Origin: CAADGU01 sp964581605
GTDB lineage: Bacteria > Chloroflexota > Anaerolineae > Promineifilales > Promineifilaceae
DNA: 64,000 bases
Reading direction: 5' to 3'
NCBI GenBank assembly: GCA_964581605.1
Contig: CAZOPF010000009.1
Coordinates: 27,052 to 91,051 of the forward strand
Under the pieces are notes generated by a model. That model was given only the letters and a program-made list of their open reading frames with translations. It ran no database searches and had not been told where the DNA came from. Positions 1 to 8,548 of the stretch are shown in pieces (within the stretch, counting starts at the first letter, position 1; every line of letters begins with the position of its first letter). Position numbers and translations under genes: made by a program.

Positions 1-1254
1 GGCAATTTCCACCGCATCATACCCTTCGGCTACCAGCTTTTCCACCATCTCCCGCTCCTGGCGGCAGCGGCCGCGCCGCAGCCACACCAGCATACTTTCC
101 ACCAACTGCGTTTCCCGGTGCGCCTGAATTTCGGCAGTGGTGGGCAACGGCCGCCGGCTCATCTCCTGGCGCGTATACCGTTCAATCTGGCGGCGGCGGT
201 ATTGCTCTTTAGGCGTTACTAACGAAATGGCAATACCCGTTTTACCGGCTCGCCCGGTACGGCCGATGCGATGCACAAACACTTCCGCATCGGTGGGCAA
301 ATCAAAATTGATGACGTGCGAAATGCCGTCAATATCCAATCCCCGCGCAGCCACATCGGTGGCTACCAGCACCTTGATCTGGTTCTGGCGGAAGCGATTC
401 AAGACCTGTTCGCGGTTATCCTGGCTCAGGTCGCCGTTGAGCGCTTCGGCCGGGAAACCACGCACGGTTAATTCGTTCGCCAGTTCACCCGTGCCCTGCC
501 GGGTGCGGGCAAAAATAAGCACACTGCTCATCTCTTCCACTTCAAAAAGGCGGGTAAGCGCGGCCAGTTTGTCCGCTTCATTCACCAGGTAATACCGCTG
601 TTCAATGGCGGCCACCGTCAGCTGCTGCCGTTGAATGGTGATAGCCTGGGGCTGGCGCAGGTAGCTGTCGGCCAGGCGGCGAATTTCGGCGGGCATGGTA
701 GCAGAAAAAAGGGCGGTCTGGCGGCTTTCTGGCGTTTGGGCCAGGATGGCCTCCATATCCTCAATGAAACCCATACTGAGCATCTCGTCCGCTTCATCCA
801 GCACCAGGAACTGCACCTGGCTGAGGTCGAGCACTTTTTGTTGGATGAGGTCGAGCAGCCGGCCGGGTGTGCCCACCACAATGTCAATTTCGCCCTGGCG
901 CAGTTGGCGTTTCTGACGGCCGTAAGCCTGCCCACCATAAATCGCCAAAACGGTTGTTTCCCGGTAACGGCCGTATCCTTCCAACGCCCCGGCCACTTGC
1001 AGCGCCAGTTCACGGGTGGGGGTGACAATGAGTGCCTGCACCAGGCCCAAACCGGGGATGAGGCTGTGCAAGATGGGCAGGCCAAAGGCGGCCGTTTTGC
1101 CGGTGCCGGTTTGCGCCTGGCCAATGATGTCTTGCCCATTGAGCATGAGGGGGATGACGGCCGTTTGAATCGGCGTCGGCTCCGTAAACCCCATTTCGGT
1201 AACGGCCTGCACCACCTGCGAATGCAGACCTAAAGATGAGAAATCTGTTGTCAT
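1..1254 (-). CDS. DEAD-box ATP-dependent RNA helicase (3' end outside window)
   Basis: ATP-dependent RNA unwinding enzyme of the DeaD/RhlE type, acting in the cytoplasm on structured RNA, ribosome precursors or mRNA. The start is the ATG at 1254 (MTTDFSSLGL) and 418 codons are visible with no stop, so the C-terminus lies to the left of the window. All core motifs can be read in order: Q-motif region TPIQ, motif I AQTGTGKT, PTRELALQ, motif II LDEADE, motif III SAT, then the second RecA lobe with VATDVAARGLDI and HRIGRTGRAG. A charged tail follows motif VI. It is transcribed away from the phosphodiester glycosidase pair, across a hairpin-rich spacer. The family call is secure; the subfamily is not, because the C-terminal domain is missing. 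Confidence 0.95.
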   Translation of the reverse strand, partial: MTTDFSSLGLHSQVVQAVTEMGFTEPTPIQTAVIPLMLNGQDIIGQAQTGTGKTAAFGLPILHSLIPGLGLVQALIVTPTRELALQVAGALEGYGRYRETTVLAIYGGQAYGRQKRQLRQGEIDIVVGTPGRLLDLIQQKVLDLSQVQFLVLDEADEMLSMGFIEDMEAILAQTPESRQTALFSATMPAEIRRLADSYLRQPQAITIQRQQLTVAAIEQRYYLVNEADKLAALTRLFEVEEMSSVLIFARTRQGTGELANELTVRGFPAEALNGDLSQDNREQVLNRFRQNQIKVLVATDVAARGLDIDGISHVINFDLPTDAEVFVHRIGRTGRAGKTGIAISLVTPKEQYRRRQIERYTRQEMSRRPLPTTAEIQAHRETQLVESMLVWLRRGRCRQEREMVEKLVAEGYDAVEIA

Positions 1255-1541
1255 ATTGCTCCTACTAGAGATGTGAGATTTGGAGACTGGGAGATTAGGA
1301 GACTCAATCTCTCAGTCTCTCCGTCTCCTCATCTCCCCCATTTGCGGGCCAGCAGCCAGCCCGTCCCAACCGTAAGAGCCATTCTGCTGCCACAAAAAAT
1401 GCCCGGCCAACCTGGGCGGGCATCCAATTGGTATTATCCAAACAAATGAGATGATAAAAAGAGTGGTCCTTGCGGACAACGGGCGGAAGTATAACATAGT
1501 TTCACGGCCGTACCATGAGAAATGCGTAAGCGGTGGGCCGT
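1255..1541. repeat. Spacer with GGAGA-word hairpin
   Basis: No gene is seen here. At about 1266-1337 the word GGAGA(T/C) is repeated on the left arm (gagatttggagactgggag) and its complement on the right arm (tctcagtctctccgtctcc), giving a long imperfect hairpin upstream of the helicase gene. Related words recur at 34580-34660 and, inside a gene, at 37254-37302. The remainder, 1340-1541, contains one ACGGCCGT and no convincing open frame. Confidence 0.6.
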
Positions 1542-2420
1542 TTATGGCTTATCCAACACGACGATCACTATCGGCAGCCTGGTAAATGCTGGAATTACCA
1601 TCTCTGGGCCGGCCAGATGTAACCCGGTTGAGGTGCCACCATCCAGGTTAAGAGCCACATCCAGATTCAGATCAGATTCAGCCAGCCAGGCGCTCAGTTG
1701 GTGCAGAGTGAAACTGCCCCACGGAGCGAGAATGAAGAGGATACGGCCGTCACCATCTTGCCCCACTACTGTGCGCCGGCTGGCCTGCCCATCCTCATCT
1801 GGGTAGCCAATCTGACCACCAGGTTTAACCAACATGGGGAATGATTGCACAGCAAAACGCAATGGCTCGTCCGGGTTATACGGCCGTTCCCCCAACCAAC
1901 GCACCGCCGGCCCCGTGCCATCCACCGCAAACATGCCCGCAAAATCGCCATAACTCTGGCCGCTGCTTTGCCCGTCAATCACGGTTAGGCCGGTTGCCAC
2001 ATACGCCTCAGTAAAAAAACCGCCATTCACCACCAGCAGCGCCCCTGTTTCTGCCTGCCACTGCGCCAGCGTTTGCGGTGCGCCAGGGTGGTACGCTACC
2101 TGAAACTCATAAGCTGCCGGGTCTATGCGGAAAATGGAGATTTCTTCCTGCATCCGGCCGTCGGCGGCCAACAACCGAATCACCCGATGTTCCAGACCGG
2201 GGCGCAGGGTTTGCCAACCAGTATCCGGTGGGAGCGCAGGGGTAGGCGTGGCGGCCGCCGTCAGTTGAGCGGGTGTGGGGAGATGGAGAGGTTCAGATGA
2301 CGGGGTGGCAGGTTGAGCAGTCAGCAGCCTGCACCCCAACACGCCCGGCAAACAGATCAGCCCCACCAACAACCACCTGAACACCCAAACACCTGAACAC
2401 CTGAACACCCAAACACTCAT
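1542..2420 (-). CDS. Phosphodiester glycosidase family (NAGPA-like) lipoprotein
   Basis: Secreted protein of the phosphodiester glycosidase family (DUF2233/NAGPA), whose members cleave sugar-1-phosphodiester bonds or process exopolysaccharide. Typical motifs are VVNGGFF near the middle and LNLDGGTSTG near the end. The N-terminus has a hydrophobic segment ending LPGVLGC, a plausible lipobox with Cys30, followed by a Pro/Thr-rich linker. The start ATG overlaps the stop of the DUF2344 gene by ATGA, so the two are translationally coupled. Oddly, residues 2-16 (SVWVFRCSGVWVFRW) are encoded by a tandem GTGTTCAGGT-type word, so a repeat has become the n-region of the signal peptide. The substrate is unknown. 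The family call is firm; lipid anchoring is inferred. Confidence 0.85.
   Translation of the reverse strand: MSVWVFRCSGVWVFRWLLVGLICLPGVLGCRLLTAQPATPSSEPLHLPTPAQLTAAATPTPALPPDTGWQTLRPGLEHRVIRLLAADGRMQEEISIFRIDPAAYEFQVAYHPGAPQTLAQWQAETGALLVVNGGFFTEAYVATGLTVIDGQSSGQSYGDFAGMFAVDGTGPAVRWLGERPYNPDEPLRFAVQSFPMLVKPGGQIGYPDEDGQASRRTVVGQDGDGRILFILAPWGSFTLHQLSAWLAESDLNLDVALNLDGGTSTGLHLAGPEMVIPAFTRLPIVIVVLDKP
2366..2417. repeat. CACCTGAACACC-word tandem repeat inside signal peptide
   Basis: About five degenerate copies of a 10-base word (acacctgaacacctgaacac) lie at the very 5' end of the phosphodiester glycosidase gene. They encode repeated VWVF/VFR residues. This is the same type of iterated word that elsewhere occupies intergenic space. 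Confidence 0.7.
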
Positions 2421-3079
2421 TCCCCCTGCAACGCAATATGGGTGCGATGAATGCGGGCGGCAAGGGGGTCTAACCCCAATGCCTGCAACAGTTCGTCTGG
2501 CCGCCCGGTTAGCGAAGGTTGCAGCAGCAAGCGCATGTGAATTTGGGGCCAGCTATCGGCCGTATCAACCAGGCAGAGGTGCAGGATTAACGGCCGTAAA
2601 TCATACGTTTTCATCTTCCCCTTATGCTCCTGCTCCCGCAGCAACACCTCTTGCGCCAGCAGGACTCTTATCTGCTCATCCAGCGCGGCCCAATCCACCG
2701 GATCGAGCAGCGTAGCCACATAGGTTGCCTCCTTCGTGCTGGCCTGCAAAGAAGGCACATGAATCGGCACCTCCGTCATACGAAACACATCAATACCAGG
2801 GGCCATCTTAGCCATCAACTGCGGCCGCGCCTGCTCTGGCTCCACCCGTTGCACCAACAACAGATCGGCCAGTTCATATTCACTGGTATAACCCAACGGC
2901 AGCGCAGAAGCCATTTGCAACCGGGGGCGGCGGTTAAACCCGTGGGTATAAGCCACCGGCAGGTTAGCCCGGTTTAAGGCCCGTTCCAGCGCCCGCGCCA
3001 GGTCTAAATGGCCAATATAGCGTGCCGGGCCACTCTTACTAAACGTCATGCGTAATCGCTGCACATAATCTGCTTGCAT
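2417..3079 (-). CDS. TIGR03936 family (DUF2344) radical-SAM-associated protein
   Basis: Protein of the DUF2344/TIGR03936 family, usually encoded beside or fused to a radical SAM enzyme; no radical SAM gene is visible in this window. The N-terminus carries the family pattern RMTFSKSGPARYIGHLDLAR followed by GFNRRPRLQMASALPLGYTSEYELADL. The 220-residue length is normal for the stand-alone form. A TACAAT sequence lies 9 bases before the ATG (3094-3089 on the minus strand), so the mRNA leader is very short. It precedes and overlaps the phosphodiester glycosidase gene by 4 bases. The molecular role is not established. Confidence 0.85.
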   Translation of the reverse strand: MQADYVQRLRMTFSKSGPARYIGHLDLARALERALNRANLPVAYTHGFNRRPRLQMASALPLGYTSEYELADLLLVQRVEPEQARPQLMAKMAPGIDVFRMTEVPIHVPSLQASTKEATYVATLLDPVDWAALDEQIRVLLAQEVLLREQEHKGKMKTYDLRPLILHLCLVDTADSWPQIHMRLLLQPSLTGRPDELLQALGLDPLAARIHRTHIALQGE

Positions 3080-3132
3080 AATGGCGCAATTGTAGCCCGC
3101 GCCTGCTATTCGTGAAAATGCGGCAGGCGGGA

Positions 3133-3145
3133 TACAATCGCCGAT
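3133..3145 (+). promoter_or_regulatory. Probable leaderless promoter (-10 TACAAT)
   Basis: TACAAT at 3133-3138 is followed by 7 bases and then the ATG at 3146, so the expected transcription start falls on or next to the start codon. A mirror-image TACAAT at 3089-3094 serves the divergent DUF2344 gene, giving a compact 66-base divergent promoter. No Shine-Dalgarno sequence precedes the ATG. Confidence 0.5.
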
Positions 3146-4696
3146 ATGAATGGCTCACGCATCACGGTTCACCTTTTGCCTGTTGTGTTTGTCGTTTTAT
3201 GCCTGACCGCCTGTGAACGGCCGGATCCGGAAGTAAACATCCTCTCCGTGGGGAATGTGACGGCCGTGCCCCCGACCCTGGCCGCTCTTAGCTTTAACCA
3301 GATAGGCATTGCACCACCCGAACCGGCTGCCCCAACGGCCACTGCCCTACCCTACAGCCACACCCCAACACCAGACCCACCTCATTACGACTCCACCAGT
3401 GGCAGCGGGCAAGAGCTACACACCATCAATTCCGGTGATACATTGGGGTACATTGCCCAGCTTTATGGGGTGTCGCTGGAAGAAATTTTGGCAATGAACG
3501 AGTTGCAGGTTACGGATATTTTGCAGGTGGGGCAGCAAATTCGTATTCCCGGCCAGGCCAGCCTGGTTGGGCCTTCTTTTAAAATTGTGCCAGACAGCGA
3601 GCTGGTTTTTGGCCCGGCGGCCAGAGGGTTTTATGTACGGCAAACGGCCGCGTTTTATAACGGCTACTTGCTGCGCTACACCGAACAGGTGGAAGGCAAA
3701 CAGTTGGAAGGGCCAGAAATTGTGGAACTGGTTGCCCATCGGCACAGCATCAACCCCCGCCTGCTGCTGGCATTATTGGAATATCGGTCTGGCTGGCTGA
3801 CCCAGGCGGCCGTGCCGGAAGAGCTGTTTTCTATGGGCAAAGGTGGCTCAGGTATGGAAGGGTTATACCGGCAGCTGAGTTGGGCTGCAAATGAACTGAA
3901 CTGGGGCTATTACGGCCGTGCCGAAGGCAACTTGCACTCCTTCGCCTTGCCCGATAACACCCGCATCACTTTTGCGGCCACCATCAACCATGCCACAGCC
4001 GGGGTGCAGCGCGTTTTGGGCGGCGCCGATGTGATCACATATGAAAGCTGGCTGCACGATGTGGGGCCAGACGGTTTTTATGCTACCTACGAACAGCTTT
4101 TCGGCAATCCATTTGCCCAAACTATTGAACCGATTATGCCTGCTCATCTCATGCAGCCAGCGCTGCAATTACCCTGGAGCAGCGGCGAAACATGGTACTT
4201 CACCGGCGGGCCGCACGGTGGCTGGAACAGTGGGTCAGCCTGGGCCGCACTGGACTTTGCCCCGGAGGCTGATGTATTGGGCTGCTTTGATTCTGATGCC
4301 TGGGTAACGGCGATGAGCGATGGTGTTGTCACACGCAGCGGTTTTGGCGCAGTTGTGGTTGACCTGGATGGGGATAAATTTGCCGGAACGGGTTGGGCGG
4401 TTACTTATATGCACCTGGCAGAACGGGACCGCATCCCCGCCGGTTCACCTGTGCAAACCGGCGACCGTTTGGGGCATCCATCGTGTGAGGGAGGCTTTTC
4501 TGATGGGACACATGTGCATGTTGCCCGAACGTATAACGGCCGTTGGGTTGCCGCAGATGGTGTTGTGCCGTTTAATCTAGGGGGGTGGGTTTCCCAAGGG
4601 ACGGGGCAGGAATATGATGGGTTTCTTATTCGGGGTGCTGTGAACAAAGAAGCGTGTGCCTGCCGGGAAGAGAGCAATGCCATTACGGCCGAATGA
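3146..4696 (+). CDS. LysM and M23-like peptidase lipoprotein
   Basis: Exported cell-wall protein of 516 residues. A signal peptide ends in the lipobox LTAC (Cys23). A Pro/Thr-rich linker is followed by one LysM domain at about residues 91-135 (HTINSGDTLGYIAQLYGVS), which binds peptidoglycan-type glycans. A central region of unknown fold follows. The C-terminal third resembles an M23 metallopeptidase: His in GPHGGWNSG and Asp in AALDFAP near 355-370, and GTHVHVAR near 455 as the HxH element, the expected zinc ligands of this family. The likely role is peptidoglycan cleavage or remodelling at the cell surface. It is monocistronic and converges on the ATPase gene with a 10-base gap. Catalytic activity is inferred from the motifs only. 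Confidence 0.85.
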   Translation: MNGSRITVHLLPVVFVVLCLTACERPDPEVNILSVGNVTAVPPTLAALSFNQIGIAPPEPAAPTATALPYSHTPTPDPPHYDSTSGSGQELHTINSGDTLGYIAQLYGVSLEEILAMNELQVTDILQVGQQIRIPGQASLVGPSFKIVPDSELVFGPAARGFYVRQTAAFYNGYLLRYTEQVEGKQLEGPEIVELVAHRHSINPRLLLALLEYRSGWLTQAAVPEELFSMGKGGSGMEGLYRQLSWAANELNWGYYGRAEGNLHSFALPDNTRITFAATINHATAGVQRVLGGADVITYESWLHDVGPDGFYATYEQLFGNPFAQTIEPIMPAHLMQPALQLPWSSGETWYFTGGPHGGWNSGSAWAALDFAPEADVLGCFDSDAWVTAMSDGVVTRSGFGAVVVDLDGDKFAGTGWAVTYMHLAERDRIPAGSPVQTGDRLGHPSCEGGFSDGTHVHVARTYNGRWVAADGVVPFNLGGWVSQGTGQEYDGFLIRGAVNKEACACREESNAITAE

Positions 4697-4706
4697 GTTG
4701 CTCAAT

Positions 4707-6032
4707 TTATGATTCCGGCGGCCGCAGTGCATACCCCACCCCCCGCTCACTCACAATCCAGTTATCATAGGGCACAATGGCACGCCGCAGCCGTTTAATC
4801 AGTGTTTTCAAGCGGTCAGGATCATCCACCAACACTTCACCCCATACGGCCGCTTCCAGATCATCCCCATGCACCACCTGCCCCGTGTTCTGGCACAGGC
4901 AAACCAAAATAGCAAACTGTGAGGTTGTCAGTGCAATCTCTTGATTCTCTGCCCAAACCTGATGCCGTTGTAGATCAATGATAAAAGGCCCCGCCTGAAT
5001 CAATCCTGGCACCCCCTGGCGGCGCACAAAACGGTGCAAAATTTCACTGGTGTAAGAATAACGGCCGTTGCTATTTTGCAGCAAACATTGTTGTTCCAAC
5101 TGGCGCAGGGTATCCACTGCCCCATGGGTAATTGCCAGGGTATACTGCTCCTCGGCCGATAAATTTTGCCAAAGGTAACTGAGATGGGAAGCAGCTTCCA
5201 TTTCAATGGGATCATCTAACATGGCAAAGTCAACGGGTGCGAGAGAAGATGTTTCCATCAACGCCCGATAAGCATAGTACCCGGCAATATGCAAAAAGAA
5301 AGGATGTGGCCCGGCTAAAAAAAGCAGATAATCCACCAAATCAGCAGAGAAGGTAATGGGGCTTTCCTGCAAGCGTTGGGCCAGCATAGCCCGTGCTTCA
5401 TCCATGGTAAATAGTCCCAACGGCAATGTGACAAAGATGTTGAAAAATGGGGAGCTAAGGATTTCTTCTTCGGCCGTGATATTGAATAACGGCTGCTGGC
5501 TGGCTGTTAGATAGGCCAACCCATATTTCGTCGTCAGCCCCCGCAAACGGGCAAAGAAATAAGGGGTCAATTGGTTGTTGGCCGCTAATAGTTCAAATTC
5601 ATCCAGAAGCACAACGACGGCCGTGCCCATCCGGTTCATCTGGTGCAATAAGCGGTCAATGGCGCGATAACTGCCAGACGTATCGGCTACATACCCTGTT
5701 AAACCGGCTGTCTTGGCCGCATCTAGCAGTCCATCATACAAAGCCTCATACACCTCATCAGCCGGCGATTCGCCAAACTCCTGACAATCCAGATGCACAA
5801 ATAAAAGCTGGGCGGCCGTCTGGGTTGGCCCCCAGGGAAAGCCAGCCCGCACCTCTGGCCGCATTAAATGGATAAGCAGCGAACTCTTGCCAATACGACG
5901 CGGCCCTATCAAAGAAACACTTTGCCCGTTTCGTAATAACCCCAAAATCTGGCCGATTTCGGCTTCGCGCCCACAAAAATGCTCCACCTGCCGGATGGCG
6001 CCTCGATGGTAAAAGGGATTATCGCTGTTCAT
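4707..6032 (-). CDS. STAND/AAA-type ATPase with C-terminal winged helix
   Basis: A 441-residue probable signal-transducing ATPase. Near the N-terminus, GREAEI begins the ATPase module, with P-loop LIGPRRIGKSS at about residues 41-51 and Walker B VVVLLDEFELL near 140. The last 85 residues form an OmpR/PhoB-type winged helix (ALTTSQFAILVCLCQN to VSERGVGYAL). The DNA-binding domain at the C-terminus of an ATPase differs from response regulators, where a receiver precedes it, and from BTAD regulators, where it is N-terminal. It is likely a cytoplasmic transcription regulator gated by nucleotide. No partner gene or target is evident; it stands alone between a convergent LysM protein and a thiolase. 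Confidence 0.8.
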   Translation of the reverse strand: MNSDNPFYHRGAIRQVEHFCGREAEIGQILGLLRNGQSVSLIGPRRIGKSSLLIHLMRPEVRAGFPWGPTQTAAQLLFVHLDCQEFGESPADEVYEALYDGLLDAAKTAGLTGYVADTSGSYRAIDRLLHQMNRMGTAVVVLLDEFELLAANNQLTPYFFARLRGLTTKYGLAYLTASQQPLFNITAEEEILSSPFFNIFVTLPLGLFTMDEARAMLAQRLQESPITFSADLVDYLLFLAGPHPFFLHIAGYYAYRALMETSSLAPVDFAMLDDPIEMEAASHLSYLWQNLSAEEQYTLAITHGAVDTLRQLEQQCLLQNSNGRYSYTSEILHRFVRRQGVPGLIQAGPFIIDLQRHQVWAENQEIALTTSQFAILVCLCQNTGQVVHGDDLEAAVWGEVLVDDPDRLKTLIKRLRRAIVPYDNWIVSERGVGYALRPPES

Positions 6033-6225
6033 AAAGCTGCAATTTTAGTGGCCGGATGGTGTACTGACAAGGAAGCACGGTGACAGTTTTATACTCGGCA
6101 AGGGCATAAAGTTGCATTTCATCTGGCATATAGCAAGTTACGCTGGCATCAATCACCTGCCACCTGCCGCCTGCCACTTGCAGGCAAAACGTCAAATTAT
6201 GCCCGTTGCCAGTATTTCCCACTCA
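6033..6225. repeat. Spacer with CCACCTG-word repeat
   Basis: Between the thiolase stop and the ATPase start. At about 6146-6184 the word CCACCTG is iterated and ends with its complement (cacctgccacctgccgcctg, then cttgcagg). The same word family appears at 26848-26909, inside the MBOAT gene at 35437-35507, and at 60304-60372. No gene is supported here. Confidence 0.55.
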
Positions 6226-7365
6226 TCACTTCCGCAAAATGTGCGTAGCAATCGTTGCGCCGCTGCCGCCAATGTTTTGGGCCATGGCAATACGCGCACC
6301 GTCAATTTGGGCTTCGCCCGCATCGCCACGCAGTTGCAACACGGCTTCGGCAAGCTGGTAGAGGCCGGTTGCCCCTACCGGATGTCCGCGTGCTTTGAGG
6401 CCGCCCATAGTCGCTACAGGGATTCGGCCGTCCGGGAAAATCTCCCCCTCCTGTGCCAATCTGACTCCCTGCCCACGTTCGGCAAAACCACACGCTTCCA
6501 GAGAGAGCGCCGCCATCACGCTAAAGGCATCGTGCAGTTCAAATAAATCCACATCATCCGGGCCAATACCAGCCTGGGCATAGGCATACTGTGCCGATTG
6601 CTGCGCTGCTTTTAGCCAGAGCATATCCTCGCGGTCATGCACAGCCAGTGTGTCGGTAGCGACGGCCGAACCGATTACCCGCACCGCGCCCGGCGCTTTT
6701 TCAGCCGGAACGAGCAGCAAGGCGGCCGCCCCATCGCCAATGGGCGAAGCATCAAAAAGTGTAATCGGATCAGCCACCACCCGCCCTTTCTCATAAATTT
6801 TTTGCGTAATCGGCTCCCTGAACAGGGCGTTGGGGTTCTTGGCACCGTTGGCATGGGCGTTAATGGCAAACGGAGCAAAATCTCCTTTTTGGTAGCCATA
6901 TTCGTGCATATAGCGGCGCATAATCAGGGCGTTCAGGCTGACAAACGTGACCCCGTGAATCCCTTCATAATCGGCATCGGCAGCGGTTACCAATGCGGCC
7001 GTCGTCTCCTCAAAAACGGTCTCCGTCATCTTTTCCACGCCAATAACCAGCACCGCGTCCATCTGCCCGCTGCCAATGGCGATAATGCCCTGGCGCATAG
7101 CGGACCCAGCCGAACCACAGGCTGCTTCCAACTTCACCGCTTCCACGCCGCGCTGCCCTAAATGGTCAGCCACCAACGCCCCCAACTGATGCTGTTCATT
7201 TAAGTTGCCGCTGGTCATATTGCTCACGTAAATGGCATCCACCCAGCTCATGTCGGCGTCAGCCAGGGCCGCCTGCCCCGCTGCCACCGCTAATTGGCGA
7301 ATGGACAAATCCCAATGCTCACGCACGGCCGTTTGCCCCACACCTACAATCGCTATTTCGCGCAT
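6226..7365 (-). CDS. Thiolase family protein (acetyl-CoA acetyltransferase-like)
   Basis: Thiolase-fold enzyme of about 379 residues that would condense or cleave acyl-CoA thioesters. The nucleophilic Cys is at about position 83 in EAACGSAGSAMRQG, and the C-terminal half has KARGHPVGATG with the catalytic His and NIGGSGATIATH near the end. The pattern matches the SCP-x/acetyl-CoA acetyltransferase branch. In many bacteria this branch pairs with a Zn-ribbon OB-fold partner; none is present here. The start was placed at the ATG at 7365 (MREIAIVGVG), because the upstream in-frame codons come from a TATCGGTAATC-type repeat. The substrate is unknown. Confidence 0.88.
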   Translation of the reverse strand: MREIAIVGVGQTAVREHWDLSIRQLAVAAGQAALADADMSWVDAIYVSNMTSGNLNEQHQLGALVADHLGQRGVEAVKLEAACGSAGSAMRQGIIAIGSGQMDAVLVIGVEKMTETVFEETTAALVTAADADYEGIHGVTFVSLNALIMRRYMHEYGYQKGDFAPFAINAHANGAKNPNALFREPITQKIYEKGRVVADPITLFDASPIGDGAAALLLVPAEKAPGAVRVIGSAVATDTLAVHDREDMLWLKAAQQSAQYAYAQAGIGPDDVDLFELHDAFSVMAALSLEACGFAERGQGVRLAQEGEIFPDGRIPVATMGGLKARGHPVGATGLYQLAEAVLQLRGDAGEAQIDGARIAMAQNIGGSGATIATHILRK

Positions 7366-7367
7366 AC

Positions 7368-7425
7368 AATCCTCCGTTATCGGTAATCCGTCACCGGTCA
7401 TCAGTTATCGGTGATCATTCAGATT
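7368..7425. repeat. TATCGGTAATC-word repeat upstream of thiolase
   Basis: gttatcggtaatccgtcacc followed by ggtcatcagttatcggtgat is a degenerate iterated word. Close relatives occur at 25155-25197, 33340-33385 and 42400-42448. The spacer 7366-7537 otherwise holds no recognisable gene. Confidence 0.5.
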
Positions 7426-7537
7426 GAGTATGCGTTGCTTTTTCCGCCAGAAACTATCACAGACCGGATTACTCACTGCCAATTGCTGGCAAAAAACAGT
7501 AGACCGACGGGGTTTGCCGACACCCTTTGGGGCTTTA

Positions 7538-7816
7538 TCATACCAGGCGGATTTGCTGCGGCCGTGCTCCTGGCACCCGCTCCAAAACCCGGCGCGCTTC
7601 CAGGTCTAACTTCACCGTTGTAAAGTACCAGGAAACCGAGCCATCAAAATTCCCATTCAATTGGGCAGTAACCGCCTGTTCCAGCCCGGAAAAAGTTTGT
7701 GGTTGATGGGCCTGCAAGGCAGCAATAATCGCCTGCCGTACCACCTCGTACTTCTCTTTTTCAATATTTACCCCTTGCTTGCCCTCCGGGTGGAGGGTCA
7801 TTATTCGTTCACTCAT
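7538..7816 (-). CDS. Small protein, DUF6958-like
   Basis: A 92-residue soluble protein with the conserved start MTLHPEGKQGVNIEKEKYE and a C-terminal SWYFTTVKLDLEARRVLER segment. This resembles the DUF6958 family, recalled from memory and not searched. It has a good ribosome site (aaggag, about 10 bases before the ATG). It lies 33 bases downstream of the PadR gene in the same direction and is probably cotranscribed and under its control. The predicted shape is helical with a small winged-helix-like pattern. The function is unknown. Confidence 0.7.
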   Translation of the reverse strand: MSERIMTLHPEGKQGVNIEKEKYEVVRQAIIAALQAHQPQTFSGLEQAVTAQLNGNFDGSVSWYFTTVKLDLEARRVLERVPGARPQQIRLV

Positions 7817-7849
7817 GGCTTATATTCTCCTTATCTGTAACATCACAAC

Positions 7850-8398
7850 TCAATCTCTATTTAATTCCGCCAGGCATTCATCACACCACGTGATCAGTGC
7901 CTGATTGGTGTGCAGGGCATGTCGAACGGCCATGCGCCGGAAGCGGGCATGGGGGTCGCCTTCGTCCATTTGTGCTTCTTGCCAGGCTTCAACAATGTGC
8001 AGATTCCCGATGTCGGCCGTTACCTGTTCCCGGTATGTTTCAATCTGGCGTCTGGTCGCTTCTATGCCGGCCTCATAACCAAAGATGAGCTTAAGCAACA
8101 GTTCGTTACGCACGGGCAGTGGCTCGGCCGTTTGCGACAACCAGGTCTGTAATGCCTGACGGCCGTTAGCTGTCAGCGCGTACAAATGGCGATTGGGGCC
8201 TTTATCCCGTTCTTCTACCTGTTTGCTTACCAATCCCTCTGCCAACAACTGGCGCAGGTTCGGGTAAATCTGCCCATAACTTTCCTGCCAGAAGCCGGCG
8301 ATGTCCGCAAAAAACTTCTGAATATCATAGCCAGACATGGGCTGGTAACTGAGCATTCCTAAAATAGCATAACGGCTGCGGTTTTGTTTTTGGGCCAT
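7850..8398 (-). CDS. PadR family transcriptional regulator
   Basis: A 182-residue regulator with an N-terminal winged helix (YAILGMLSYQPMSGYDIQKFF, then SYGQIYPNLRQLLAEGLVSKQ) and a C-terminal four-helix dimerisation domain of the Vir_act_alpha_C type, the two-domain PadR layout (PadR subfamily 1). Members repress nearby genes and release DNA on binding a ligand, often an aromatic acid. A perfect 9-base inverted repeat lies 12 bases before its ATG, so autoregulation is likely. The divergent pcaC-pcaB pair starts about 150 bases away. Whether it also controls them is inference. Confidence 0.92.
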   Translation of the reverse strand: MAQKQNRSRYAILGMLSYQPMSGYDIQKFFADIAGFWQESYGQIYPNLRQLLAEGLVSKQVEERDKGPNRHLYALTANGRQALQTWLSQTAEPLPVRNELLLKLIFGYEAGIEATRRQIETYREQVTADIGNLHIVEAWQEAQMDEGDPHARFRRMAVRHALHTNQALITWCDECLAELNRD

Positions 8399-8409
8399 AT
8401 TTTCTCGTT

Positions 8410-8430
8410 TATATATCTTGTAGATATATA
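8410..8430. promoter_or_regulatory. Candidate PadR operator
   Basis: TATATATCT, 3 bases, AGATATATA: a perfect 9-base inverted repeat just upstream of padR and in the intergenic region shared with pcaC. An AT-rich dyad here, in a much GC-richer genome, is what PadR proteins commonly bind. Confidence 0.6.
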
Positions 8431-8548
8431 TGTTTTAGATATTACTGCAGGATAGCTAAAATGTCAAGGCCCACCTAAGGGCGTTGCTGTTCCGGCAAAC
8501 AGCAGGTATGATGGGCGAACTTATCATCCAAAATCAATCTTTTTCGCC

